Numbered from the stretch's first letter, positions 1 through 6,993 are shown. The stretch is DNA of 64,000 nt from UBA6215 sp964484255 (GCA_964484255.1 CAZAEH010000002.1:1-64000), one strand, 5' to 3'. Numbers and translations: made by a program. Notes: generated by a model from the sequence alone, not told the origin.

Positions 1-18
1 TATAGATTAAAGGTTCTG

Positions 19-45
19 CTGGATACAGGCTCTAACCTTATCCAG
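19..45. other. Short stem-loop outside the left inverted repeat
   Basis: The 7-base arms CTGGATA (19-25) and TATCCAG (39-45) are perfect reverse complements around a 13-base loop. This is all I can support in the first 51 bases. I tried to fold this stretch as the 3' half of a tRNA because it runs into CCACCA, but the T-stem does not pair. Its role is unknown. Confidence 0.35.
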
Positions 46-51
46 TAAGGA

Positions 52-141
52 CCACCAAGAGTGATAGGGTGCTGCTTCAAGGACAGGACGGAAGGTACCT
101 TCCGTCGAAAAATTGAGGCGGCGCTCTTTTAAAATACAGTT
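52..141. repeat. Left arm of 90-bp perfect inverted repeat
   Basis: These 90 bases are an exact reverse complement of 1588-1677, with no mismatch along the arm and divergence at both outer and inner borders. The arm starts with CCACCA, a copy of the 3' end of the tRNA-Ala gene that carries the right arm. The flank outside this arm (1-51) differs from the flank outside the right arm (the tRNA body), which argues against a simple fold-back assembly artefact. The two arms enclose the serine recombinase gene. Confidence 0.93.
87..106. other. 20-bp perfect palindrome inside the inverted repeat
   Basis: The bases GACGGAAGGT followed by ACCTTCCGTC form a perfect 20-bp palindrome, repeated at 1623-1642 in the right arm. 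Palindromic cores flanked by imperfect arms are typical of serine-recombinase crossover sites, so this could be the core of an attachment or inversion site. It could also act as a hairpin at the RNA level. The sequence alone does not decide between these. Confidence 0.5.
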
Positions 142-158
142 TTTCACTAATCTTTTTT

Positions 159-197
159 ACTTTTTATTTTAGGTGGTTGGAGCCCAAAATAAAAAGT
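159..197. promoter_or_regulatory. 12-bp stem-loop upstream of the recombinase
   Basis: The arms 159-170 (ACTTTTTATTTT) and 186-197 (AAAATAAAAAGT) are perfect complements around a 15-base GC-richer loop. The structure ends 34 bases before the recombinase start codon. Its A/T-rich arms could form a bidirectional terminator-like hairpin or a leader structure that insulates or controls the recombinase. No convincing sigma-70 promoter stands out around it. Confidence 0.5.
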
Positions 198-231
198 ATG
201 GATTCTAAATTTCCCCCACAAGGAGATCATT

Positions 232-1779
232 ATGAGATACTTTCTCTATGCTCGTAAGTCTACCGATGAAGAAGATCGTCAAATTCTCTCTATTCAAGCC
301 CAGATTACTGAAACGCTAGAATACGCCAAGAAGGAAAAGTTAGAGATTGTCCGAGAGTTTATTGAATCCCGAACTGCTAAAGCGCCTGGCCGACCGATCT
401 TTAATGAGATGATCTCTTTACTTGAACGTGGCAAAGCCGAGGGTATCGTTGCCTGGCATCCTGACCGACTGGCGCGGAATTCCATGGATGGCGGAAAGAT
501 TATCTATTTGGTTGATAAGGGAATAATCCAAAACTTAAAGTTCCCTACCTACCGCTTTGATAATACCGCGCAAGGTAAATTCATACTCTCTATCACCTTT
601 GGACAGAGTAAATACTATGTGGATAATCTTTCAGAGAACATTAAGCGAGGTATAAGACAAAAGATCAGAAATGGCATTTATTGCGGCCCCGCGCCAGTCG
701 GCTACTTGAATGACACCAAGACCAGAACTATCGTTGTTGATAAAGAAAAATCTCATTTAGTAAGAAAGCTATTTGAGCTATACGCCACAGGTAACTACAC
801 CTTAGAGCGATTAACCGATACTATGAACTCCCTCGGCTTTGCCACTCAAAGAGGCAAAGCACTCTGGATGAGTAAGTGTCAACAGATACTCAATAATCCC
901 TTCTATTACGGAATCCTCTCCTATTGGGGTGAACACTTTGAAGGAAAGCATGAACCCATTATTACCAAGAAACTTTTTGACCGAGTGCAATTAGTAATGC
1001 GCCAGCGCGGCAAGCCGCAAAGCAAGAATACAAAATATTTTGTTTTTAAGGGACTAATGCGCTGCGGGGTTTGCGGAGCATCAGTTACAGCCGAAATCCA
1101 AAAAGGCCATCATTACTACCACTGCACAAGAAAACTTACGCCCTGCAAAGGCAAGAGCCAACAGTTTATCCGGGAAGAGACGCTGGCGCATCAAATCAAA
1201 GACTACATTCAAAAAGTTTCTTTAAGTGATGATTGGCTGGTGAATATTTTAAGAGAGTTAGATAAAGATAGAGCGCAATTCAGCCAATCATCACTTACTC
1301 ATCTGCAAAATCTCCATACACGCATAAAAGAAATAGATGATAAGATAAGCAAGCTCATAGACCTCTACCTGCAAGGCTCCCTCTCTCTTGAAGAATACAA
1401 CCTAAAGAAAAATGAATTGGTGAATTTAAAGAAGGATTTACAAGAAAAATCGGGAGATTTTGCAGATGAGGGTAATAATAGGTTCGAACAGGCCAGGCGC
1501 TTTGTAACTACCTTGAGTGAGGGAAGTTATGCGATTCGTGGGGGAAATTTAGAATCCCAGAAAGAATTTCTGAAAAAGATTGGTTCGAACTGTATTTTAA
1601 AAGAGCGCCGCCTCAATTTTTCGACGGAAGGTACCTTCCGTCCTGTCCTTGAAGCAGCACCCTATCACTCTTGGTGGAGCTGGGGGGAGTCGAACCCCCG
1701 GCCTCTTGAGTGCGATTCAAGCGCTCTCCCAACTGAGCTACAGCCCCCCGTAAACCAGATACTATGGGGCAGTCTGTAA
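232..1779 (+). CDS. Large serine site-specific recombinase
   Basis: The 515-residue product has an N-terminal resolvase domain with nucleophile Ser10 in YARKST and catalytic arginines in HPDRLAR (R79, R82). It then has a recombinase DNA-binding domain (about 145-260), a zinc ribbon (Cys278, 281, 298, 305) and a coiled-coil region (about 340-400). The family cuts and rejoins DNA through phosphoserine links to integrate, excise or invert segments. A good ribosome site (AAGGAG, 221-226) supports ATG 232. The gene is more AT-rich than its neighbours, suggesting transfer. From residue 453 the frame runs through the right inverted-repeat arm and then antisense through tRNA-Ala (residues about 481-505, SNPRPLECDS-type tail). 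The C-terminus is therefore shaped by the integration site and may not be the ancestral one. Confidence 0.9.
   Translation: MRYFLYARKSTDEEDRQILSIQAQITETLEYAKKEKLEIVREFIESRTAKAPGRPIFNEMISLLERGKAEGIVAWHPDRLARNSMDGGKIIYLVDKGIIQNLKFPTYRFDNTAQGKFILSITFGQSKYYVDNLSENIKRGIRQKIRNGIYCGPAPVGYLNDTKTRTIVVDKEKSHLVRKLFELYATGNYTLERLTDTMNSLGFATQRGKALWMSKCQQILNNPFYYGILSYWGEHFEGKHEPIITKKLFDRVQLVMRQRGKPQSKNTKYFVFKGLMRCGVCGASVTAEIQKGHHYYHCTRKLTPCKGKSQQFIREETLAHQIKDYIQKVSLSDDWLVNILRELDKDRAQFSQSSLTHLQNLHTRIKEIDDKISKLIDLYLQGSLSLEEYNLKKNELVNLKKDLQEKSGDFADEGNNRFEQARRFVTTLSEGSYAIRGGNLESQKEFLKKIGSNCILKERRLNFSTEGTFRPVLEAAPYHSWWSWGESNPRPLECDSSALPTELQPPVNQILWGSL
1588..1677. repeat. Right arm of 90-bp perfect inverted repeat
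   Basis: Exact reverse complement of 52-141. It begins inside the 3' part of the recombinase reading frame and ends six bases into the 3' end of the tRNA-Ala gene (encoded CCA, discriminator A and the last two acceptor bases). The placement at a tRNA 3' end is what one expects of an integrase attachment site. The inverted rather than direct orientation of the two copies is unusual for an integrated element and instead predicts inversion of the enclosed segment. Confidence 0.93.
1672..1747 (-). tRNA. tRNA-Ala (anticodon CGC), CCA encoded
   Basis: The minus strand folds into a standard cloverleaf. Acceptor GGGGCUG pairs with CAGCUCC and includes the G3:U70 wobble that is the identity mark for alanyl-tRNA synthetase. 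The D-arm is GCUC/GAGC, the anticodon stem CUUGA/UCAAG, and the T-stem GGGGG/CCCCC with loop UUCGACU. The seven-base anticodon loop AUCGCAC has U33 followed by anticodon CGC, reading GCG codons. Discriminator is A73 and the 3' CCA is encoded at 1672-1674. The recombinase frame overlaps it on the opposite strand, and the inverted-repeat arm covers its last six bases. Confidence 0.95.
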
Positions 1780-1801
1780 GACCAGCCCCCTGTAACCAGA
1801 G
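1741..1801. repeat. Imperfect duplication of the tRNA 5' border
   Basis: The stretch CAGCCCCCCGTAAACCAGA (from 1741) recurs as CAGCCCCCTGTAACCAGA (from about 1783), about 42 bases away in the same orientation. The first copy holds the 5' end of tRNA-Ala. The second could be a small tandem duplication or a scar of an earlier integration or excision at this tRNA. Confidence 0.4.
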
Positions 1802-1806
1802 CGTTA

Positions 1807-1835
1807 ATTATACCAGACTTTCTATAACCTGTATA
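1807..1835 (-). promoter_or_regulatory. Putative promoter of tRNA-Ala
   Basis: On the minus strand a perfect TATAAT (1807-1812) is preceded at 17 bases by TATACA (1830-1835, four of six matches to TTGACA). Transcription would start about 50 bases upstream of the mature tRNA 5' end. It sits just after the stop of the thioredoxin-like gene, so it would free the tRNA from the upstream operon. Confidence 0.5.
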
Positions 1836-1842
1836 GCCCGAA

Positions 1843-3111
1843 CTATTGCCGTTCGATCACAAAAAGGGTATAACGATGGCTACCTATAAGTTTTGTGGCT
1901 TCTGCAGCAGTCAAGCCGTTAGTTGATATGCCGTTGATGGACACTACGCGGTCGCCTGACCTTAATCCGGCCTCTTGCGCGGGATAAACGGGCTTGCAAG
2001 ACGAACAATCCTTGGCATAGAATCCGTTTACCACAAGATTGTCATCGACCGAGAAACCGAAATCCCTGTAATCATACTTCCTCTTGACGCTTTCCCTGTT
2101 CATTATGTTAAAACCGAAATTTACCTTCTTGGCAAAGGAGGGCAATGGCCGCTGCGTATCGTCGGGCGCCTCCTCCTCCCTTTCCGCCGATAGGGCCTCT
2201 TTCTTTTCGGCCTTCTGTTTTTCTATCTCTTCGGCCTTGTTGCTGATAGCCGATTCGAGCGATATCTTTGCCGGCTTATAATCCGGCTTTATCCTAAGGG
2301 CCTTCCTGTATTCCTCTATAGCGGCGTCGTAATTCTTGTCCTGGTAATATTTGTCCCCCATCAGGACGCTTGCCTCTTCAGGCAAAAACTTCCGTACTTC
2401 CCTTACCCTCGACTTACCTATGGTCGTCTTTCCGAACGGCAGCCGTAATACGTAATTATCCTCGTCCTGGCTTTCTATGGTCCCCTGTACCTTGCTGCCG
2501 TTATCCAGTATAAGCACATCGCAATAAACAGTCTCTGTCGTCGCTTGGGGGGTTTCGACGATTTCTTTCGTTGCCGGGGATTTGCCATCGGCATGCGGGC
2601 TTATACGCTTCCACCAATCAGAGATCCTGGATTTCCAGTCCTTCCCCTTGCTCTCTACTGCAGCCTTGGCCTGGGGACTCTCCTGCTGGCGAACAACACC
2701 GTATTTAGAGAGCGCCCTGTTCATGTTCATTACCATCTCGCCGGCATTTACATAGCCTACGATCTTGCCTATCGGATTACCGCTTGCATCCAAGAAAAAT
2801 ATCGACGGATAACCGTCAACGCCGTATTTTGCTGCGATCTCAGGGTTCTTATCCCCGTTGACCTTCACGCAAATAAACCTCCCTGAGAGGCCGGAGACCT
2901 CCGGGTCGGAATAAGTGTCCCTGTCAAGTTTCTTGCACCACCCGCACCAATCGGTATAAAAATCCGCCATTACAGGGACGCCCTTCGCCTTTGCTTCTTT
3001 GAGGGCACCGTTAAAATCCCCGGTCCAGGAAACCGCAGCGTGCAAAGGCGGAACAAATGCCAGAGCCGTCAAAACCAGTGATATTACAACGATTTTAAAA
3101 AGTCTCATCAT
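1843..3111 (-). CDS. Exported thioredoxin-like / TPR / PDZ protein
   Basis: The 422-residue product starts with a signal peptide (cleavage near ALAFVPPLHA-A, residues 1-25). A thioredoxin-fold domain follows (about 28-140) with the redox pair in WCGWCKK and the cis-proline loop GYPSIFF. After a variable linker comes a small beta-rich segment (about 195-245), a single TPR (about 250-285), a charged helix and a C-terminal PDZ-like domain (about 345-422, GLRSGDRVVSING). This suggests a periplasmic thiol-disulfide protein with protein-binding modules, perhaps a disulfide isomerase or reductase for envelope substrates. The exact substrate cannot be told. It is the last gene of the operon and overlaps the preceding gene by 4 bases. 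Confidence 0.75.
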   Translation of the reverse strand: MMRLFKIVVISLVLTALAFVPPLHAAVSWTGDFNGALKEAKAKGVPVMADFYTDWCGWCKKLDRDTYSDPEVSGLSGRFICVKVNGDKNPEIAAKYGVDGYPSIFFLDASGNPIGKIVGYVNAGEMVMNMNRALSKYGVVRQQESPQAKAAVESKGKDWKSRISDWWKRISPHADGKSPATKEIVETPQATTETVYCDVLILDNGSKVQGTIESQDEDNYVLRLPFGKTTIGKSRVREVRKFLPEEASVLMGDKYYQDKNYDAAIEEYRKALRIKPDYKPAKISLESAISNKAEEIEKQKAEKKEALSAEREEEAPDDTQRPLPSFAKKVNFGFNIMNRESVKRKYDYRDFGFSVDDNLVVNGFYAKDCSSCKPVYPAQEAGLRSGDRVVSINGISTNGLTAAEATKLIGSHRYTLFVIERQ

Positions 3112-3587
3112 TTTTGCGCTCCTCCGTAGCCTTCCTTCCTGAGTTCTCCTCCCGGACCGATCTCTACGGCTTCATCTATGCTTACCTTGAATATTATCAC
3201 CCTGGTCGGGAAAGCAACTTCAAAATTATTGTGCCTCTCGCCTTTCTTGACACCTTCAACTATCCTGCGGCTGGAAAGACTTATTTCCTTCTCGAGAAAA
3301 TCCGAGACGGCCCTGTCGTATTCTGCACCTTCTATCAGCAGCTCGACTTTTCCGTTGACCTGGTAACCGGTAAGGTTCCTTTCATCTATTATTGATATTG
3401 AGGCTTTCGGGTTCACCTTGAGGTTCTGGAACGTCCTACCGATGACATAATCGACCATATAGATGTGGCCGTCTTCGGCTTTAAGGAAGAACTTCGGCGC
3501 GACGTTCGGCCTGCCGTCATTATCGCAGGTAGCCATCGCGACGAAATCCATGTTCTTTATGAGTTCATTTATTTTTCTTGCTATCAT
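3108..3587 (-). CDS. Pyridoxamine 5'-phosphate oxidase-like flavin-binding protein
   Basis: A 159-residue single-domain protein of the PNPOx-like split-barrel family. The N-terminal pattern of a helix, then FVAMATCDNDGRPNVAP, then IYMVDYVIGRTFQNLKVNPKASI is typical of FMN- or F420-binding members. True PdxH is longer and has a conserved C-terminal substrate motif that is absent here, so PLP synthesis should not be assumed. It overlaps the preceding TPR gene by 23 bases, implying translational coupling. Function beyond flavin/nucleotide binding is not assignable. Confidence 0.75.
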   Translation of the reverse strand: MIARKINELIKNMDFVAMATCDNDGRPNVAPKFFLKAEDGHIYMVDYVIGRTFQNLKVNPKASISIIDERNLTGYQVNGKVELLIEGAEYDRAVSDFLEKEISLSSRRIVEGVKKGERHNNFEVAFPTRVIIFKVSIDEAVEIGPGGELRKEGYGGAQK

Positions 3588-4422
3588 TTGCAGCGCTTCC
3601 GGATTCCTTGGCCATCCTGCCTTCCAGGTCTTTTATGGCGGATTCCGCCTCTTTAGTAGCCTCTTTACCGGTTGAATTATCGATAACGACCACCTTTTTA
3701 TACGCGGCAATCGCATCGGGATACGATTTCATGTCCTCACAAGTCCACCCTTTTACAAGATAAGCATCAAGGTAATCCGGGTCAAGCTTTATAGCCTCGT
3801 CAAGGTCCGCCAAGGCGGCATCCAATTTGCCTTTTACATAATAAGCACGGCCCCTGTTACAATAATAGAGCGCCGTCTCCGGGTCTCTTTCGATGGCGCT
3901 GCCGTAATCTTTCACGGCCTTGTCGATATTACCTCTTGATTGAAGCGCAACGCCGCGCCTGTTATAGAGTTCGGCATTACCCGGCTCCAGTTTTATGGCT
4001 TCAGTGAAGTCCTCTACCGCTTTTCCGTAAGACCTGGTCTCGAGATATGCGTTACCCCTGCTGATATAAGCGTAAGAAAATGAGGGACAGGCATCGATGA
4101 TCTTATAGTATTCCGATATCGCCTCGTTCCATTTCTTCCCAACCGCATATGTTTTAGCCTTAAAAGCCCTGACAGCGATATCCTTATCTATTTTCCCTGC
4201 AAGCACCTGGTCGATCGCTTTTATCTCGAGTTCGGCATAAGGCTTAAACCTCTTGTCGGAAAGGGCTGCGGAATAGGCCGCCTTTGCCTGTTCCAGTTCC
4301 CCTTTCGAAGCCAAGTCGATGCCGCTAAAATATGAATCCCTTGGGTTGTCCTGGTCGGAAAAACATGCACCCGGCTGCAACAACATGAACAATACCGCCG
4401 TAAATGATAACATTCTATTCAT
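3565..4422 (-). CDS. TPR-repeat protein, exported
   Basis: The 285-residue product has a hydrophobic N-terminal export signal ending near QPGAC (a weak lipobox: Cys is present but Pro sits at -3). About six tetratricopeptide repeats follow between residues 30 and 265, each with the usual A-Y-x-x-R-G-x-A-Y pattern (for example AYISRGNAYLETRSYGKAVEDF). TPR arrays serve as protein-docking scaffolds. Its neighbours (TonB-like module upstream, thioredoxin-TPR protein downstream) suggest a periplasmic or outer-membrane-anchored adaptor. Confidence 0.75.
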   Translation of the reverse strand: MNRMLSFTAVLFMLLQPGACFSDQDNPRDSYFSGIDLASKGELEQAKAAYSAALSDKRFKPYAELEIKAIDQVLAGKIDKDIAVRAFKAKTYAVGKKWNEAISEYYKIIDACPSFSYAYISRGNAYLETRSYGKAVEDFTEAIKLEPGNAELYNRRGVALQSRGNIDKAVKDYGSAIERDPETALYYCNRGRAYYVKGKLDAALADLDEAIKLDPDYLDAYLVKGWTCEDMKSYPDAIAAYKKVVVIDNSTGKEATKEAESAIKDLEGRMAKESGSAANDSKKNK

Positions 4423-4440
4423 TGCATCACTCTCCAGACA

Positions 4441-4761
4441 TCATCCTTTTTTTATTGAGGATCCAAGCCAATGAAGGTAATCACGGCTTCCTTTGTTCAC
4501 CGGGACCGATATTATCTCAGGGCAGTCGTAGGAATGCATCGACCTGACCGTTTTCTCGAGCTCGCCGAAAAGGTTTTGCTTCGTCTTTGCAACAAGGAGG
4601 CATTCCTTCGAGACCTCAAGCCTGCCTTTCCAGGTATAGACGGATTTAACGGAAGGTATTATGTTCACGCACGCTGCGAGGCCCTTGCCTACAAGGCCGC
4701 GGGCTATCTTATCCGCTTCCTTCCTGCATGCTGTTGTTATGAACACGGCTACGAATCCCAA
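4441..4761 (-). CDS. cutA: CutA1-type divalent-cation tolerance protein
   Basis: The 106-residue length and the order of motifs match CutA1: FITTACRKEADKIARGLVGKGLAACVN at the N-terminus, the YTWKGRLEVSKECLLVAKT core strand, and VRSMHSYDCPEIISVPV near the end. CutA1 proteins form very stable trimers structurally related to PII signalling proteins, and are linked to copper tolerance in E. coli. The precise role is uncertain. The gene lies 8 bases after a small winged-helix gene in the envelope operon. Confidence 0.92.
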   Translation of the reverse strand: MGFVAVFITTACRKEADKIARGLVGKGLAACVNIIPSVKSVYTWKGRLEVSKECLLVAKTKQNLFGELEKTVRSMHSYDCPEIISVPVNKGSRDYLHWLGSSIKKG

Positions 4762-4769
4762 CAGATACC

Positions 4770-4967
4770 TTACCTGCGCAGGTATATTTTATAATCGGCT
4801 TCGCCTTCCAGGATAACATGGCCTTCCCTGGCAAGCCAGCCAAGGCTCATCAATATGACTTCCCTCGGTTTTTCCACTCCGGAACAAAGCTGTGAGAGGG
4901 ATACTTCCCCGTGCTCGTCGAGATAATGCCATATTTCCCCGGCGGTGATCCCTATCTCTGTTATCAT
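4770..4967 (-). CDS. Small winged helix-turn-helix protein
   Basis: A 65-residue protein that is a single winged-helix fold: GITAGEIWHYLDEHGEVSLSQL, a recognition-helix segment near residues 33-46, then a wing ending KIYLRR. It resembles the PF10771-type small wHTH proteins found as stand-alone genes in several phyla. It may bind DNA or serve a protein-interaction role. It overlaps the preceding gene by 4 bases (ATGA type), so it is co-translated with the TonB-like module and could be a local regulator. Confidence 0.7.
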   Translation of the reverse strand: MITEIGITAGEIWHYLDEHGEVSLSQLCSGVEKPREVILMSLGWLAREGHVILEGEADYKIYLRR

Positions 4968-5221
4968 GACTTAACCCCCTTTTGTGGTAAGTTAGTTTGT
5001 TTTTTATTGTAGCTCCCGCAGCGCGGGCAAAGAGAAATATCGGAATTCCTGCTGTCTATATAGTAAAGGGTGCATATAGAGCATTTCCATACATTCCTGT
5101 CCGATATGGACCTGTTCGGAAGGCTCTTGACCCTGTCAAAAAAGAACCAATAGGCTATGAATGCCACTGCTGTTAATACCATATACAAAGCTACCGCCCA
5201 GGAAAATTCCAGTCTTATCAT
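4964..5221 (-). CDS. Small membrane protein with zinc ribbon
   Basis: The 85-residue product has one transmembrane helix (about residues 8-28, WAVALYMVLTAVAFIAYWFF). A cytoplasmic CxxC...CxxC zinc ribbon follows (WKCSICTLYYIDS and LCPRCGSYNKK), then a short basic tail. It overlaps the TonB-like gene and the wHTH gene by 4 bases each. I do not recognise a characterised family. The layout suggests a membrane-anchored zinc-ribbon adaptor of the Ton/Tol-like complex. Confidence 0.65.
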   Translation of the reverse strand: MIRLEFSWAVALYMVLTAVAFIAYWFFFDRVKSLPNRSISDRNVWKCSICTLYYIDSRNSDISLCPRCGSYNKKQTNLPQKGVKS

Positions 5222-6018
5222 TTTGCGGAGGCCTTTTCCAGTTTAAGGTTCAGTCTTATGGTCCCCCATTGTTTCACTCTATCTTCCCCTGAATTCAGCG
5301 GCGCGAACTGCCAGCCCTTAAGGTAACGTATGGCAACTATATCTATGGTGGGATGACCGGAAGAGGATATCCTCTCGACCGATTCAACCTTGCCCTCGGC
5401 GGAAACAGCGAATTTCAATCCCACCTCGAAAGATTCACCAAGGCCTGCAAGATCCACTCCCAGGCTTTCGTCCCAGCGCAGGAACTTGGGAAGTTCGGGC
5501 CTATAAACGACTTCCCTGTAACGAAGGGGACCCCCTATATCTGAAGGCAGGGTCTTGTAATTGACCATCACCTTATCGAAGGGTCTTTCGGGAAGTTTCT
5601 TTCCCCCGGTAAAGCCCCCTGCCCCGTTCTTATCGCTTATCTCCTTCAATAGATCCGCATCTAATGCCGGCGAAAGCCTTCCGTATGCCGAAGAAGAAAG
5701 GTTATCCGCGCTTATCCCGACAGGCATGCCTGCCGAACCCGATATCTCCATCATCTTTTTCAGGCCGGCATCGCGGGAATTACCGCCGTTCGAACCATCC
5801 GCCATATAAGACTTGCTCTCGAGTATGGCGCCGACAAAAGAGATGCTCGGATAGGAAACTGCCTTGACCGGCCCGGCTCCTACGACTATCTTGAACGGCA
5901 AGATCAGTAAAATATGCCAAAGAACCGATACAGCTAACGCAAATATAAGTATATTACGCGCCGTCAGTTTCCCTGAGTCGTAGCTATGTTGACCTGCTGT
6001 ACCCCTGATCTCCTGCAT
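5218..6018 (-). CDS. TonB-like energy transducer
   Basis: The product (266 residues from ATG 6018) has one N-terminal transmembrane helix (ILIFALAVSVLWHILLI) and a long low-complexity periplasmic linker. Its C-terminal domain is TonB-type, with the pattern FAVSAEGKVESVERISSSGHP...AIRYLKGWQFAPL. TonB proteins carry energy from ExbB/ExbD to outer-membrane receptors; TolA-like roles are also possible. A TTG at 6027 would add three residues and lengthen the overlap with exbD to 64 bases, so ATG 6018 (55-base overlap) was preferred. The proline-rich spacer of classical TonB is weak here. Confidence 0.75.
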   Translation of the reverse strand: MQEIRGTAGQHSYDSGKLTARNILIFALAVSVLWHILLILPFKIVVGAGPVKAVSYPSISFVGAILESKSYMADGSNGGNSRDAGLKKMMEISGSAGMPVGISADNLSSSAYGRLSPALDADLLKEISDKNGAGGFTGGKKLPERPFDKVMVNYKTLPSDIGGPLRYREVVYRPELPKFLRWDESLGVDLAGLGESFEVGLKFAVSAEGKVESVERISSSGHPTIDIVAIRYLKGWQFAPLNSGEDRVKQWGTIRLNLKLEKASAK

Positions 6019-6371
6019 ATGTCCCAAACCTCGACTACACGTTCAAGCGAGGTGCCTTTATCCGCCTTTATCAATATCGAATCTTTTTTGTCCATGGCCG
6101 CCAATTTCTGGGCCAATTCGGAAGTAGATACAGCCTCTCTACCGAAATAGAGCACTTTTTCCCTGGTCACTGTTATAATGGAAGACTTCCCTTTGACCGT
6201 TTCAGAAGTTACTGCCTTAGGGAGGTCGATCCTTATCCCGGCCTGTGACTGCAGGGCGTAACTCCAGGTGAAGACAAGAAATATCATGAACAGGAGTACG
6301 CAGCTTAACACCGGGGCCATATCAAGATGGCGACCGGAAAACAGCTTATAACGCGAAGGACCTAATCTCAT
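5964..6371 (-). CDS. ExbD/TolR-family biopolymer transport protein
   Basis: A 135-residue protein with the family layout: short cytoplasmic N-terminus, one transmembrane helix (VLSCVLLFMIFLVFTW, about 21-38) and a periplasmic domain ending VWDICRRSGVQQVNIAT. In ExbD/TolR the helix normally starts TPFIDVML, with an Asp that carries protons. Here the aligned stretch reads APVLSCVL, with Ser in place of Asp. Either this complex is driven differently or another residue takes over. It directly follows the exbB/tolQ-like gene with no gap. Confidence 0.8.
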   Translation of the reverse strand: MRLGPSRYKLFSGRHLDMAPVLSCVLLFMIFLVFTWSYALQSQAGIRIDLPKAVTSETVKGKSSIITVTREKVLYFGREAVSTSELAQKLAAMDKKDSILIKADKGTSLERVVEVWDICRRSGVQQVNIATTQGN

Positions 6372-6992
6372 CTATTCCTCTTTCTTTTCCACAAGGATAT
6401 TGACAAGGTCCGTGGCGCTTATCTCCATCTCTCTTATAAGGTAATTCACCTTATTTACAAAGTAATTATACGCTGTAACAGCCGGAATAGCAACTACTAA
6501 ACCGGCAACTGTAGCGATCAAGGCCTCCCAAATGCCGGACGAAAGGTCTGCCGGGGTCGAAGGAAGGGACGCCGCGGCATTCTCCTGGATTCTCTGGAAT
6601 ATCTCCACCAATCCCAGTACCGTTCCCAGCAACCCTAACAACGGGCTTATCTGGGCTATGGTCGCCAGGATGCCTATATTCTTCTCTATGCTCGGTATCT
6701 CATGAAGGGCGGCATCCTCTATGGCTTCCTTTATATCGCTCTTCGGCCTGTCGTATTTAAGTATACCCGCCTTAAGGACCCTTGGCAGGGGTCCGCGCGA
6801 TTTATCGCACATTTCTATGGCCTCGTCCGCCCTGTTCCTCTTTAGCGAATATGATATCTCCCCCATGAATTTCCTGGTATTCATACCGATAGTCCTCAGG
6901 AACATTATCCTTTCAATTATTACCGCAAAAACCAAAAATGAACACAAAAGTATGGGGACCATCATCGGACCGCCTTTTAAGATCCATTCCAT
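6372..6992 (-). CDS. MotA/TolQ/ExbB proton-channel family protein
   Basis: The 206-residue product has three transmembrane helices (about 8-30, 105-130, 155-180), a cytoplasmic loop between the first two, and the family signatures ISPLLGLLGTVLGLVEIF and GIWEALIATVAGLVVAIP, including the Thr of the third helix. It should form the pentameric channel around the ExbD-like helix in the inner membrane. It lies 1 base after the large TPR gene, so the order is TPR-exbB-exbD-tonB. Confidence 0.88.
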   Translation of the reverse strand: MEWILKGGPMMVPILLCSFLVFAVIIERIMFLRTIGMNTRKFMGEISYSLKRNRADEAIEMCDKSRGPLPRVLKAGILKYDRPKSDIKEAIEDAALHEIPSIEKNIGILATIAQISPLLGLLGTVLGLVEIFQRIQENAAASLPSTPADLSSGIWEALIATVAGLVVAIPAVTAYNYFVNKVNYLIREMEISATDLVNILVEKKEE

Positions 6993-6993
6993 A

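Noticed and set aside
1..57. 3' half of a second tRNA ending in CCACCA at position 57
   Set aside because: No T-stem or acceptor stem can be formed; the CCACCA is simply the end of the inverted-repeat arm.
232..1779. Inverted repeat as a pure fold-back assembly artefact
   Set aside because: A fold-back would mirror the flank too, but the sequence outside the left arm (1-51) is unrelated to the tRNA outside the right arm. The possibility of a chimeric join remains and is stated in the finding.
1672..1779. Real protein domain at the recombinase C-terminus (SNPRPLECDS-type tail)
   Set aside because: This is the reverse strand of tRNA-Ala read as protein, a known translation artefact pattern next to tRNA genes.
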